Shown here in pieces: positions 29,080 to 37,632 of a stretch of 37,632 nucleotides of DNA (position 1 is its first letter; each line of letters opens with the position of its first letter). Origin of the DNA: Rhodospirillales bacterium (GTDB taxonomy: Bacteria; Pseudomonadota; Alphaproteobacteria; Acetobacterales; Acetobacteraceae); the NCBI GenBank assembly GCA_028288785.1, contig JAQGHV010000267.1, positions 1 through 37,632 of the forward strand, written 5' to 3'. The position numbers and the translations under genes are program-made. The notes beneath the pieces were generated by a model, which made no database searches, was not told the origin of the DNA, and saw only the letters and a program-made list of their open reading frames with translations.

Positions 29080-29585
29080 GCGATACGAGCGGGCCCGACG
29101 GCGCCCAGCCCAACGTGGTCATCGAGCGTGTGTACCGGGCGCCGCTAGAGGATCTCTGGGCGCTCTGGACGACAAAGGCGGGCTTCGAGTCCTGGTGGGG
29201 CCCGGAAGGTTTCCGCGTCGAGGTTCATCGCCTGGAAGCGCGGGTGGGCGGTGCGCTCGAATACGACATGATGGCGGACGCACCCGATGCGATTGCCGCC
29301 ATGCAGCGCATGGGTCAGCCGATATCGCATTTCACGCATGGCCGCTTCGATGTGTTCAAGCAGCACGAGCGGCTGACGCTGGTGCACGTGATCGACTTCA
29401 TCGAGGGGCAGGAGCCCTATGACAGCACGATCGACGTCGATTTCAGCGCATCCCGCGAGGGCTCGCGCATGGTGGTGACCATCCACCCGCACCGCGATCC
29501 GCATTGGACGAAGATGTCGCTCCTGGGTTTTGCGGGTCAGCTGGCGAAGCTCGACAAGCGTTTCGCGCAACTGCCGCAGGGATGA
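29076..29585 (+). CDS. AHSA1/SRPBCC-family protein
   Basis: VIERVYRAPLEDLWALWTTKAGFESWWGPEGFRVEVHRLEARVGGALEYDM; GTGA overlap with arsR. Confidence 0.9.
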   Translation: MSDTSGPDGAQPNVVIERVYRAPLEDLWALWTTKAGFESWWGPEGFRVEVHRLEARVGGALEYDMMADAPDAIAAMQRMGQPISHFTHGRFDVFKQHERLTLVHVIDFIEGQEPYDSTIDVDFSASREGSRMVVTIHPHRDPHWTKMSLLGFAGQLAKLDKRFAQLPQG

Positions 29586-29788
29586 TGCGGGCGGGCACCG
29601 CGTGAGTGGCGGAGGGCAGGCGGTGCTCCGCGCCCGACCGATACCGTGCAAGGGATCGGACTGCCTGGCGCTGCGGTGTCGACCAGCGCGTGCCTGGTTC
29701 TGCCCCGCCCCCCCCCTTCGTGCCGCCTGCCAAGCAACTTGATCTCGCACCTCACGTTGCTGCCTCAACTGGCAGAGCGGAGAGCGTG

Positions 29789-30094
29789 ATGGACGGATTG
29801 ATGAAGGCCCGATTTGATACGCGGCGCGAAGCCGAACTCGCGATCGAGCATCTCGTGCAGCAGGAAGGCTTGGCGCGCGAAGCGATCTCCGTGCTGCCCG
29901 TCGGCAGCCGCAACTCGGCGGGCACTCGCAAGGCGGGTTCCGACCACGCGGACGGTCAGCCTGCCAGCCGCGACCGCGACGACGCGGCATTGGCTGGTGC
30001 CGTCGAAGTCTCGGTTCACACGCCTTCGGACAAGACCGATAGCGTGAGGCGCGCCCTGACCGAGGCCGGCGGCCAGGATCTGAGCGCGGACTGA
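29789..30094 (+). CDS. Small conserved-looking hypothetical protein
   Basis: MDGLMKARFDTRREAELAIEHLVQQEGLAREAISVLPVGSRNSAGTRKAGSDHADG...DAALAGAVEVSVHTPSDKTDSVRRALTEAGGQDL. Confidence 0.65.
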   Translation: MDGLMKARFDTRREAELAIEHLVQQEGLAREAISVLPVGSRNSAGTRKAGSDHADGQPASRDRDDAALAGAVEVSVHTPSDKTDSVRRALTEAGGQDLSAD

Positions 30095-30107
30095 TCGGAG
30101 CCAGATC

Positions 30108-31451
30108 GTGGGAGCGCCCGACGAAGCGACCAGCGTCGATGCGAGCACCGGAGTCACGAGGCGCTTTGCCGTGACCTCGACAGCCTTCGTGGCGGCGATC
30201 GTCGCCGCCGGATTCCCCGCGAGCCTCGGGGCACCCCGCCGCCCCAGCGCCGGCTCATCGGACGCCGTCAACCTCAGGACGCCTACCCGCGCTGGCGACA
30301 TCGTCGACCGCATGGGCGTGGCGATGCACACGAGCTACACGGACAGCCAGTACAGGGACATCGACTTCGCCATCGAGGCCCTGAGATATCTCGGTCTCGA
30401 CCGCATCCGCGACCAGACCCTCGACCCGGGCAATGATCTCAGCGGGCAGCTTAACTACGGCAAGCTCGCCCAGGCGGGTATGAAGTTCTGCCTCTACACC
30501 TACAAGCCCGTGCCGGAGCAGGTGGCCCTGCTGCGCGCGTTCGAGGAGGCTCACCCCGGCGCCATCGAGATCATCGAAGGCCCGAACGAGGTCAACAACT
30601 GGCCCATCAGCCATGGCGGCAGAACCGGGCCGGCGGGCGCCGTCGCCTACGTGGCGGCGCTCTGCAGCGCCGTCAGGTCAGACCCCGTTCTCGGATCGAA
30701 GATCGTCGCTGGGCACTCCAACTGGCCGCCCAACGCCACGGTGGCCTCTTACAACACCATCCACAGCTACCCGAAGCACGGCGACCAGCCGCTTGCGGAA
30801 CTGACGAGCGACCGCAACCAGCAGGAGACCGTGGATCCCGGCAAGCCCTACATCCTGACCGAGACGGGCTATCACACGAAGATCGACCCCGCGAATGGCT
30901 GGGAAGGTGTGAGCGAAGCGGTGCACGCGAAGCTGATCCTGAACCTCTACATGGACGCGCTGCGCCTGGGCATTCGCCGCACCTACATCTACCAGTTGTT
31001 CGACGCCTACGAAGACAGGGGCAACGACCAGGAAAAGCATTTCGGGCTGTGCCGGCTGGACAATTCCTACAAGCCGGCCGCGGTAGCGATCCACAATTTC
31101 ACGACCATCCTGGCGGATCGCGGCCGCGACGCGCGAACCTTCCCGCTTGCGGCACTGGGGACGATCACCGTCTCCGGCGCGCCTGCCTCCGGCTACTCGT
31201 TTCTCGTGCAGAAATCCGACGGGTCGTACTGGGTCATCACCTGGGCGGAACCGGATATCTGGAACCAGAACACCAACACGGAGATCGCGGCGCGCGCCGT
31301 AAGGCAGACCATCGGCTTCGGGCGAACCTTCGCAAACGTCAGCGTCTACGACCCGCTGATCGGCACGGATCCCGTCGCCACGGCATCCGCCGCGTCGAGC
31401 GTGGTGGTTGGCATCACCGACCATCCGCTGATCGTGAAGCTGTCCGACTAG
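30108..31451 (+). CDS. Putative (beta/alpha)8 glycoside hydrolase-like protein, N-terminal hydrophobic segment
   Basis: GPNEVNNW (acid/base-like) and PYILTETGYHT (nucleophile-like) spacing typical of clan GH-A; RIRDQTLDPGN, AVHAKLILNLYMDALRLGIRRTYIYQLFDAYED. Confidence 0.65.
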   Translation: MGAPDEATSVDASTGVTRRFAVTSTAFVAAIVAAGFPASLGAPRRPSAGSSDAVNLRTPTRAGDIVDRMGVAMHTSYTDSQYRDIDFAIEALRYLGLDRIRDQTLDPGNDLSGQLNYGKLAQAGMKFCLYTYKPVPEQVALLRAFEEAHPGAIEIIEGPNEVNNWPISHGGRTGPAGAVAYVAALCSAVRSDPVLGSKIVAGHSNWPPNATVASYNTIHSYPKHGDQPLAELTSDRNQQETVDPGKPYILTETGYHTKIDPANGWEGVSEAVHAKLILNLYMDALRLGIRRTYIYQLFDAYEDRGNDQEKHFGLCRLDNSYKPAAVAIHNFTTILADRGRDARTFPLAALGTITVSGAPASGYSFLVQKSDGSYWVITWAEPDIWNQNTNTEIAARAVRQTIGFGRTFANVSVYDPLIGTDPVATASAASSVVVGITDHPLIVKLSD

Positions 31452-31944
31452 GCGTCGCCTTCGCGCTGGTTTTCGAAACTCATCGGGCACGCACAGTGTG
31501 CAACTCGAGGAGTGGCCAGTGGTGACGCTGACGTTCTGAAGCGGCGTTGCACCGTTCACCTGCGTCTCCGACAGCGCCCCAGAGTTGGATTGCGGTCATC
31601 GCCGCCTGCGCCGCTCAGCCATTTGGTGCTTTCCCTTGTGCGATGAAGCGGCCGAGCGGCGGCTGCAACATGGACGCGGCGCAGTCGCATCGCGAGGTGG
31701 CACACCCCTGTTGGAACGCGCCGTCCACTACGCACAGTGAACAGGCGCAGCCTGAACGGTCCATCAGCGCGGCGAATTTCTGGCTCCGAGATCTCTGCCA
31801 CCGAGGCGATCGAGCGCACTGAGCAGGGGAAGTGCGACCGCTTCCGTAGCCGGCCAGCCTCAGTGGATGGTAGGCGGCTCGACGATCGCGCGGCGGATAT
31901 ATAGCAGAAGCGTCCGCTCGACGCCTGGTGTTCGATGACCTTCT

Positions 31945-32709
31945 TTAGGAAGGAGCAACGTGAGGCGCGGTGCCAAATACTCCAGGGACAAGGCCGAGCA
32001 AGTTGAGCGCGTCTGAGCTCGCCTCGCCTGAGGCAGTGTTATCGAAAATGCACCAGCGCTCGAACGCGTCTGACAAGGAAGCCACCATTTCGCGCGAGAT
32101 CGCCTCAAGCGCGGCCTGGGGGTACGCAGAATAGTACATCCTTGGGGACCCGTGCAGGCGCCAGTAGGCGAGTCGGCTCCATCCTCCAGGCTCGGCGGCG
32201 CGCGGTACGACGGCGGGATCTGCTGCCACGCGCGCTATCCGGTAAGCGCTGAGCAGCAGGTCCGCAGCATCGGTGAACCACGTTGGATGACGAGGTTCAC
32301 AGACCAGGTTGATATCGGTCGACTTCCGCAGCAATGCCGCAAAGCGTTCCACGACGGCCGCATCAAACGCCAGCGATGGAGGCAGCTGGATCAGAAGCGG
32401 GCCTAAGCGATCGCCAAGGAACTGCACCTCTGTGAGAAAGCGTTGAAGTGGTTCGTCCGCATCGACAAGTCGGCGGACGTGAGTGATCTCTTTCGGGATC
32501 TTCACCGAAAAGCGAAAATTCGATGGGACGCATCGCGCCCAGCGCGCGAAGGTGGATGGCCTGTGTGGCCGGTAGAATGATGAGTTGATTTCGGTCGCGG
32601 GGAGCTGGCGCGCATAACGCTCCAGATGGGTGCCGGTCCCGGGAAACGCCTCAATCAGATGTGGAGGAATGCTCCAGCCGGCAGTGCCAATCATCACCTG
32701 GTGCTGCAT
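31945..32709 (-). CDS. DUF72-family protein
   Basis: IGTAGWSIPPHLIEAFPGTGTHLERYARQLPATEINSSFYRPHRPSTFARWARCVPSNFRFSVKIPKEITH...GPLLIQLPPSLAF. Confidence 0.9.
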   Translation of the reverse strand: MQHQVMIGTAGWSIPPHLIEAFPGTGTHLERYARQLPATEINSSFYRPHRPSTFARWARCVPSNFRFSVKIPKEITHVRRLVDADEPLQRFLTEVQFLGDRLGPLLIQLPPSLAFDAAVVERFAALLRKSTDINLVCEPRHPTWFTDAADLLLSAYRIARVAADPAVVPRAAEPGGWSRLAYWRLHGSPRMYYSAYPQAALEAISREMVASLSDAFERWCIFDNTASGEASSDALNLLGLVPGVFGTAPHVAPS

Positions 32710-32892
32710 CCGATGCTCCCATTCTCAGCGACGCCACTTCTTGGCAACGCCATCGATAAGAACCGCCGGATCGAAATTGATTTGCCTGTAGTGACGATAA
32801 CTTCGGCGTGCCCCGCGGCTTGGTGTGCATCCCACGGCACCGCTCGTTGACTGAGGCGGACAACCTCGACCGCCGTCTCTGCAAGGATTTCA

Positions 32893-32928
32893 CCGGACCA
32901 GTCCGATGAACTAGCCCGACTGGACCGG
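32893..32928. repeat. Imperfect inverted repeat in a gene-poor gap
   Basis: CCGGACCAGTCCG-N11-CGACTGGACCGG. Confidence 0.4.
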
Positions 32929-33375
32929 GGACATCGTTGGGAAGTGGCCCATCACTGCGTTGGGCCGACGCCCTAGATGGTGCATGGCGCGGCTTGGCAC
33001 GGTTGGCCGAGGATTGGACCTGATGCAGCCTGACTCGAGTTTTGATCGTGTTGCTGCCCTGTCGTCGGTCGACGCCGGTGAGGAGTCGCTGCAAGCTTCT
33101 CCGCCTACCCCGGACTGAAAGCACGCTCAGCAGCGGATTGCGCGGTTGAAGCGCGGGCGCGTCCAATGGATGCCAACTGGATGCGCGGCAGCGTTTGGCA
33201 AAGAGGAGACGTAGCTTCGTGGGCGCCCCCAAGCGGGCTTGAAGCGCAATTCGGTACCACCATCGCCGGACACGATCGGCCGGACGCTCCAGCTTGCTTC
33301 CAGAAAATTCAATTGCCTGCAACAGTTCGAGCAACGGGCCGCACCTTAACCCTTCCTGATGGAGGTAATGCTGCA

Positions 33376-33903
33376 ATGTCTGACGCAAGCGCGAGCACGA
33401 TGGACGCGAACCCTACCGCGTTGCCGAGTGTGGCTTGGACCGGGGCCGTCGCGCACCTTCACATCACCGCTCGCGCCTTTCTTCCAATGCGCGCGCAGGA
33501 GAGCATCGAACTGGTCGCGGGCCGCGGGATCCTGGGCGATCGCTACATGCTTGGCACTGAGCAGGGCTTCTATTCTGAGAAGCCGGAAGAAGGCCGGCAG
33601 ATCACGCTGTTCGAAAGCGAGGCTCTGGAGGCGATCGCGCGAGACTACAAGATCGAGTTGTTGCCCGAGGAACACCGCCGCAACATCACCACACGAGATG
33701 TGCCGCTCAACTGGCTGGTTGGGAGGCGGTTCCGCATCGGGTCCTGCCTGGTCGAGGCCACGCGCCTTTCCGTGCCCTGCCGCCACATCGAGCAGATCCT
33801 GGACAAGCAGGTCTTCGACCCGATGGTCCATCGTTCGGGTTTGAATTGCCGCATCCTCGTAGGCGGCACGGTCCGCATCGGCGACGTGATCCGGCCGGAT
33901 TGA
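33376..33903 (+). CDS. MOSC-domain protein
   Basis: GRGILGDRYMLG, GRQITLFESEALEAI, RRNITTRDVPLNWLVGRRFRIGSCLVEATRLSVPCRHIE, RSGLNCRILVGGTVRIGDVI. Confidence 0.9.
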   Translation: MSDASASTMDANPTALPSVAWTGAVAHLHITARAFLPMRAQESIELVAGRGILGDRYMLGTEQGFYSEKPEEGRQITLFESEALEAIARDYKIELLPEEHRRNITTRDVPLNWLVGRRFRIGSCLVEATRLSVPCRHIEQILDKQVFDPMVHRSGLNCRILVGGTVRIGDVIRPD

Positions 33904-33909
33904 TCCGCC

Positions 33910-34854
33910 ATGCCGCGGCACATCATGCTCGTCGTGGCGCGGATCGTGGCTGACGGCCCGGCGACGCGGCGACTGGTTCTGCGCGACCCTGACGGTTGGC
34001 CGCTGCCCCGCTGCAGACCAGGTGCGCATCTCGATCTTCACGTGCCCGGAGTAGGCCCGCGCGCATACAGCCTGTGCGGGGATCCGGTGGTGCAGGACAG
34101 CTGGGAGATCGCCGTCCGCCGCGAGGCGGAGTCGCGTGGCGGCAGCGCCTGGGTGCACGACGCCTTGAGCGAGGGCGATGCGGTCGCCGTCAGCATGCCG
34201 CGCTGCACCTTTCCGATCGCCGACGCGGCATCGCGGCATGTCATGGTCGCCGGTGGGATTGGCGTGACGCCATTCCTGGCCATGGCGTGCGAGTTCGAGC
34301 GGCGCGGCGCGGATTGGACCCTGCACCTGCTTTCCAGAGGAGAGCCGCCCTGCGCGTCGGCGCTCGAGCGGCTCGCGCAGACCGGGAAGATCCGGATTCA
34401 TGATACGACACGGACCGCGCGCCCTGGTTGGGAGGCCATGCTGGGAGCCAGCGCAGCGCCGGGCCTGCACGCCTATTGCTGCGGGCCGGAGGTGATGCTG
34501 GACGGGTTCGCACATGCGACGCAGGGATGGCCGACCGGAACGACATCAATCGAGCATTTCGTACCTCCACCGCTGCCTGCCGCGGAAGGCGCGGTGCGCT
34601 ACAGCCTGCGCCGGTCCGTCGCTGGGACTGAGATGGTGGTGGAATCCGGGGAGAGCATGCTCACTGCTCTGCGGGCGCTTGGAGCCAAGGTCGAAGCCTC
34701 GTGCGAAGGCGGGATCTGCGGAGCTTGCGAGGTCCGTTGGCTTGAAGGCGAGCCCATCCACCGCGACCGCGTGCTGACACCAGAGCGTCGCAGGACGCAC
34801 CTTATGGCCTGCGTCGCGCAGTGTGCTTCGGAACGATTGGTCGTGGACGCCTGA
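33910..34854 (+). CDS. PDR/VanB-type ferredoxin reductase with C-terminal [2Fe-2S] domain
   Basis: RAYSLCGDP, VAGGIGVTPFLAMA, YCCGPEVMLDGF, and CEGGICGACEVRWLEGEPIHRDRVLTPERRRTHLMACVAQC. Confidence 0.9.
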   Translation: MPRHIMLVVARIVADGPATRRLVLRDPDGWPLPRCRPGAHLDLHVPGVGPRAYSLCGDPVVQDSWEIAVRREAESRGGSAWVHDALSEGDAVAVSMPRCTFPIADAASRHVMVAGGIGVTPFLAMACEFERRGADWTLHLLSRGEPPCASALERLAQTGKIRIHDTTRTARPGWEAMLGASAAPGLHAYCCGPEVMLDGFAHATQGWPTGTTSIEHFVPPPLPAAEGAVRYSLRRSVAGTEMVVESGESMLTALRALGAKVEASCEGGICGACEVRWLEGEPIHRDRVLTPERRRTHLMACVAQCASERLVVDA

Positions 34855-35255
34855 GCCGCTGCATGAAGCGCCGCTCCCGGATGCCCAGTCGCATAAGGAT
34901 CATCTGGTTGTGGTTGAGGACGGCACCGCTTCCTCTACCGGGGCGGTCGCACTCGCCGAACTGGCCCTCCGCGGTTGCGTCTTCCCGGGTCCTGAAAATG
35001 CGTTGCGGCGCGTCGTGGACGCGGCGTGTGCCGCCGTGAGCGTGTTGGAGAGCTGAATAAACATGGTTTGAGGAGCTGCCGAAGGCAGCGCATCGGATAT
35101 GCGCTGTCGCGGGCAATCCGGCTTTGTAGCCGGCTTGTGGACCTTCCGATGTTCCGTGTCCTGCCGGCGGCTTCCACGAGCAAACCAGATACGGCTGGAC
35201 GTCCCTCAATGGTGGTCATGAAAAAAGAATTGGGTGGGATCTGACGATCGTCTCG

Positions 35256-35492
35256 ATGAAGTCGGCGACCAACCTGACACGCGACTTTGCGGGCCTGCCC
35301 GACTTAACGCGCCGGCCGGAGCGCCTCGACCCCATCCCCGGCCAGCCGCCCTCGGTCTTCGCCGGCCGGCGGGGCCGCCTTTTCGCCCCGCGCTACGCGG
35401 AAGCCCGCTCCGCCTGCCGCGAGGCGGCGCCGCCGCAAACCGTCCTGGGGCCGGGCCACGCCGTCCATTGCTTGGCGAGGAGCGCAGCATGA
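35256..35492 (+). pseudogene. C-terminal remnant of a dipeptide/oligopeptide ABC ATPase (DppD/OppD-like)
   Basis: PDLTRRPERLDPIPGQPPSVFAGRRGRLFAPRYAEARSACREAAP...GPGHAVHCLARSAA resembles the post-oligo_HPY C-terminus; ATGA junction with the next remnant. Confidence 0.6.
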
Positions 35493-36035
35493 GCGACGCA
35501 CGTCCGATCATTGAGGCTCGCGGGCCAATCAAGGAATTCCCGGCCCCAACAAGCTTCTTTGCCGCGAAGGGTCGTTCCCGGCGCGCGGTCGACGAGGTTT
35601 CCTTCACCACCCCTAAGAGCCGCACGCTGGCGCCAGTCGGCGAATCCGGCTGCGGCAAGACGACCACGGCGCGGATGGTCCGCTGCCCGAGGATCCACCG
35701 ATAGGCCGCCTGTGGTTCGGGGGAGCCGTGGCGCCCAGGATGCCACCTGGCTTCGCCGCTACCGCGCGGCGGTGCAGGCGGTGTTCGGCCCGCCCCTGCA
35801 TCCCTACACACTGGCGCTCTTCGAAGCGGCGCGGTTTTTGCCGCCCGGTACGGTTCCTGCCGATGAGCCCGAAGAAGCTTGTACGGACGACAACGCGGCG
35901 GCACCGCCCGGATGCCGCTTCATCGGCCGCTGCCCCTTGGCGATGACGATACGCCGCTCGACGCGGCTGCCTCTGCTTTGGGGTCGCACCGGACCATGCT
36001 GTCGCTTGCCATCTGCACATATAACATCGCAATGA
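35489..36035 (+). pseudogene. Internally deleted and frameshifted DppF/OppF-like ABC ATPase
   Basis: MSDARPIIEARGPIKEFPAPTSFFAAKGRSRRAVDEVSFTTPKSRTLAPVGESGCGKTTTARMV; LPEDPPIGRLWFGG in another frame; then WLRRYRAAVQAVFGPPLHPYTLALFEAARFLPPGTVPADEPEEA...PPGCRFIGRCPLA. Confidence 0.72.
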
Positions 36036-36144
36036 TGCGGGCGAAGAACAGCTTGGCTGAGGCGCTGAGCATTTCGACGGCTGCTTGCGGACTGTGTCCG
36101 TTCAGCGAAAACGGCTGAGACAACAGCTGTGCGCTTACGGCGGG

Positions 36145-37353
36145 ATGGAAGCGACATTGAAATTGCCTCGTTGGGTCAGCGCGCTCGCTGGTACGCTTCT
36201 CGTGCAAACCGTCTGTGCTTTTGCCAGCATTTCTGTTCCCATTCTCGGTCCTCCGCTCATGGAGGGCGCCGGCCTGACCTCAGAAAGCATCGGCGCGGTC
36301 TCAGCCTTGTCAGCGGTGGGCATTTGCTGGTTCCTGGCAAGTGGGGGTCCGATGCTCAGCTATTTCGGCCCGATCAGAACGCTGCAGATCGGCATGGCCT
36401 GCATGATGCTCGGCTTGCTTGCCTTGTCCCTGCCGCTTGGCGTCATCGGCCTGGTCGGCGCCATCGCCATCGGCTTCGGGAATGGTCCGAATACGCCTGC
36501 GGGTAGTCTGATACTCATGCGCGCTGCGCCGCCGCGGCATCGCACGCTGATCTTCTCGATCAAGCAGGCCGGTGTTCCCCTGGGGGGCGCGTTGGCCGGG
36601 CTCGTATCGGCGCCGTTCGCCGTTCAACATGGTGTTCTGCCAACGCTGGCCATGCTCGGGGCTGTTCTGATGGCCTGTTGCCTGGCCGTTCAGCCACTAC
36701 GCGCAACCCTGGCGGAAGAGCGCCAAGAGGATGGGCGCGGATGGGCACGCGCCATGTTTCAGCCGAACGAGGTGATGCGCTGCATCGCAGCGCTGCGGTC
36801 CCACCCTTCACTACCGATGCTGACCGCGGTCGGAGCGTCCTACTCACTCATGCAGGCCTGTCTTACGGCCTTCACCGCGACGTTCATCTACACCCGCCAC
36901 GGCTTGTCCCTGACCGAAGCGGGCCAAGTCGTCGCAGCCATGCTGCTTGGAAGCATGTGCGGGCGGGTCGTGTTGGGGTGGCTGGCGGACCGCGTTGGCA
37001 ACGCCCTTCGTCACCTTGGCGGTCAGGCGATTCTCTCAGCGCTTTCCGTGGTTATGCTCGTGGAGATCGGCGGTAATTCACTGGCGGTACTGTATGCCTG
37101 CGCGAGCGTGGTGGGGTTTACAGGTATCGGCTGGAACGGCATTCACATCGCGGAGTTGGCCCGCGTCGCACCCGACGCTCTCGTCAGCCGCGTGACATCT
37201 GCGTCTAGCCTGTTCGGCTTCGGCGCATCTGTCTGCGGACCTCTCATTTTTATGGTTCTGGTCGTAGTCGGTGGGTACGACATCGCATTTTTTGCGATGT
37301 CGGCGCAACTCGCGTGCTTCGGAATAATCTGTGTACTAGTCCGACAACGTTGA
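36145..37353 (+). CDS. MFS transporter
   Basis: About 12 hydrophobic segments; LGSMCGRVVLGWLADRVGNALRH resembles MFS signature; start moved to MEATLKLPRWVSALAGTLLVQ. Confidence 0.88.
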   Translation: MEATLKLPRWVSALAGTLLVQTVCAFASISVPILGPPLMEGAGLTSESIGAVSALSAVGICWFLASGGPMLSYFGPIRTLQIGMACMMLGLLALSLPLGVIGLVGAIAIGFGNGPNTPAGSLILMRAAPPRHRTLIFSIKQAGVPLGGALAGLVSAPFAVQHGVLPTLAMLGAVLMACCLAVQPLRATLAEERQEDGRGWARAMFQPNEVMRCIAALRSHPSLPMLTAVGASYSLMQACLTAFTATFIYTRHGLSLTEAGQVVAAMLLGSMCGRVVLGWLADRVGNALRHLGGQAILSALSVVMLVEIGGNSLAVLYACASVVGFTGIGWNGIHIAELARVAPDALVSRVTSASSLFGFGASVCGPLIFMVLVVVGGYDIAFFAMSAQLACFGIICVLVRQR

Positions 37354-37529
37354 TAATCGGGCGGCCGGCACGTCTGGGAGACTTAAGTGGCGAGGGCCAC
37401 GCCGGCAAACCCGACGCGAGCCTCCAGCGCTGTGTCGCGGGTAAATCGCCGGGGAAGTGCTTCACTACTCCGCGTTGCAGGCCGCATAATCTAGGGCAAC
37501 CTCTAAGAGCCGATCCGCAAAGTATCGCT

Positions 37530-37632
37530 TCACGTTGAGCACCTTGGCGCCAGCCTTTGCAGCATGATGCGGATCATGGCCATCCGGACGAACGCGGCAG
37601 CGATGCGGCAATGCCGCTCGAAGTCGCGAGCC
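37530..37632 (-). mobile_element. IS5-like element, C-terminal end of transposase (truncated by window edge)
   Basis: Minus strand reads ARDFERHCRIAAAFVRMAMIRIMLQRLAPRCST*, resembling the IS5-group transposase C-terminus. Confidence 0.68.

Noticed and set aside
29708-29716. Run of nine C residues upstream of the small protein at 29789
   Set aside because: Possible slippage tract, but it lies outside any supported coding region or promoter, so no phase-variation claim is justified.
34823-35056. 77-aa plus-strand ORF (HKDHLVVVEDGTASSTGAVALAELALRGCVFPGPENALRRVVDA)
   Set aside because: Overlaps the reductase 3' end and could be a gene fragment, but I could not identify a family; left uncalled.
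35920-36207. 95-aa minus-strand ORF (AVEMLSASAKLFFARIIAMLYVQMASDSMVRCDPKAEAA)
   Set aside because: Locally protein-like but overlaps the DppF relic and the MFS start; no family recognised.

Overview
High-GC alphaproteobacterial chromosome segment; protein content suggests Acetobacteraceae (Roseomonas-like), an inference only. The first ~20 kb is mostly core: the end of a dcw cluster (murC 3' end, murB, ddl, ftsQ, ftsA, ftsZ), metW, an acetoacetyl-CoA-reductase-type SDR, a tandem-YciI protein, a DMT exporter, def-fmt-truA, hsp20-DUF1150, uvrB, and a divergent FkbM methyltransferase / polysaccharide pyruvyl transferase pair. From ~20 kb on it is accessory-like: an ABC uptake operon with disrupted binding-protein and ATPase genes and an OmpA-like gene inside it, two orphan Bug/TctC receptors, an orphan Leu/Ile/Val-type binding protein, a frameshifted cupin, an orphan Hcp, a secreted protein made of three ungapped 40-aa repeats, ArsR+AHSA1, a putative glycoside hydrolase, DUF72, MOSC + ferredoxin reductase, a dppDF relic, an MFS transporter and the end of an IS5-like element. 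The most interesting non-coding signals are two dispersed intergenic element families. One (~90-130 bp, five copies) occurs only between convergent genes and shows apparent compensatory changes in its stems. The other (~130 bp, two full copies) starts directly after a TAG stop codon and fills gaps between co-directional genes. All calls come from reading the sequence and supplied ORFs; no database search was run.
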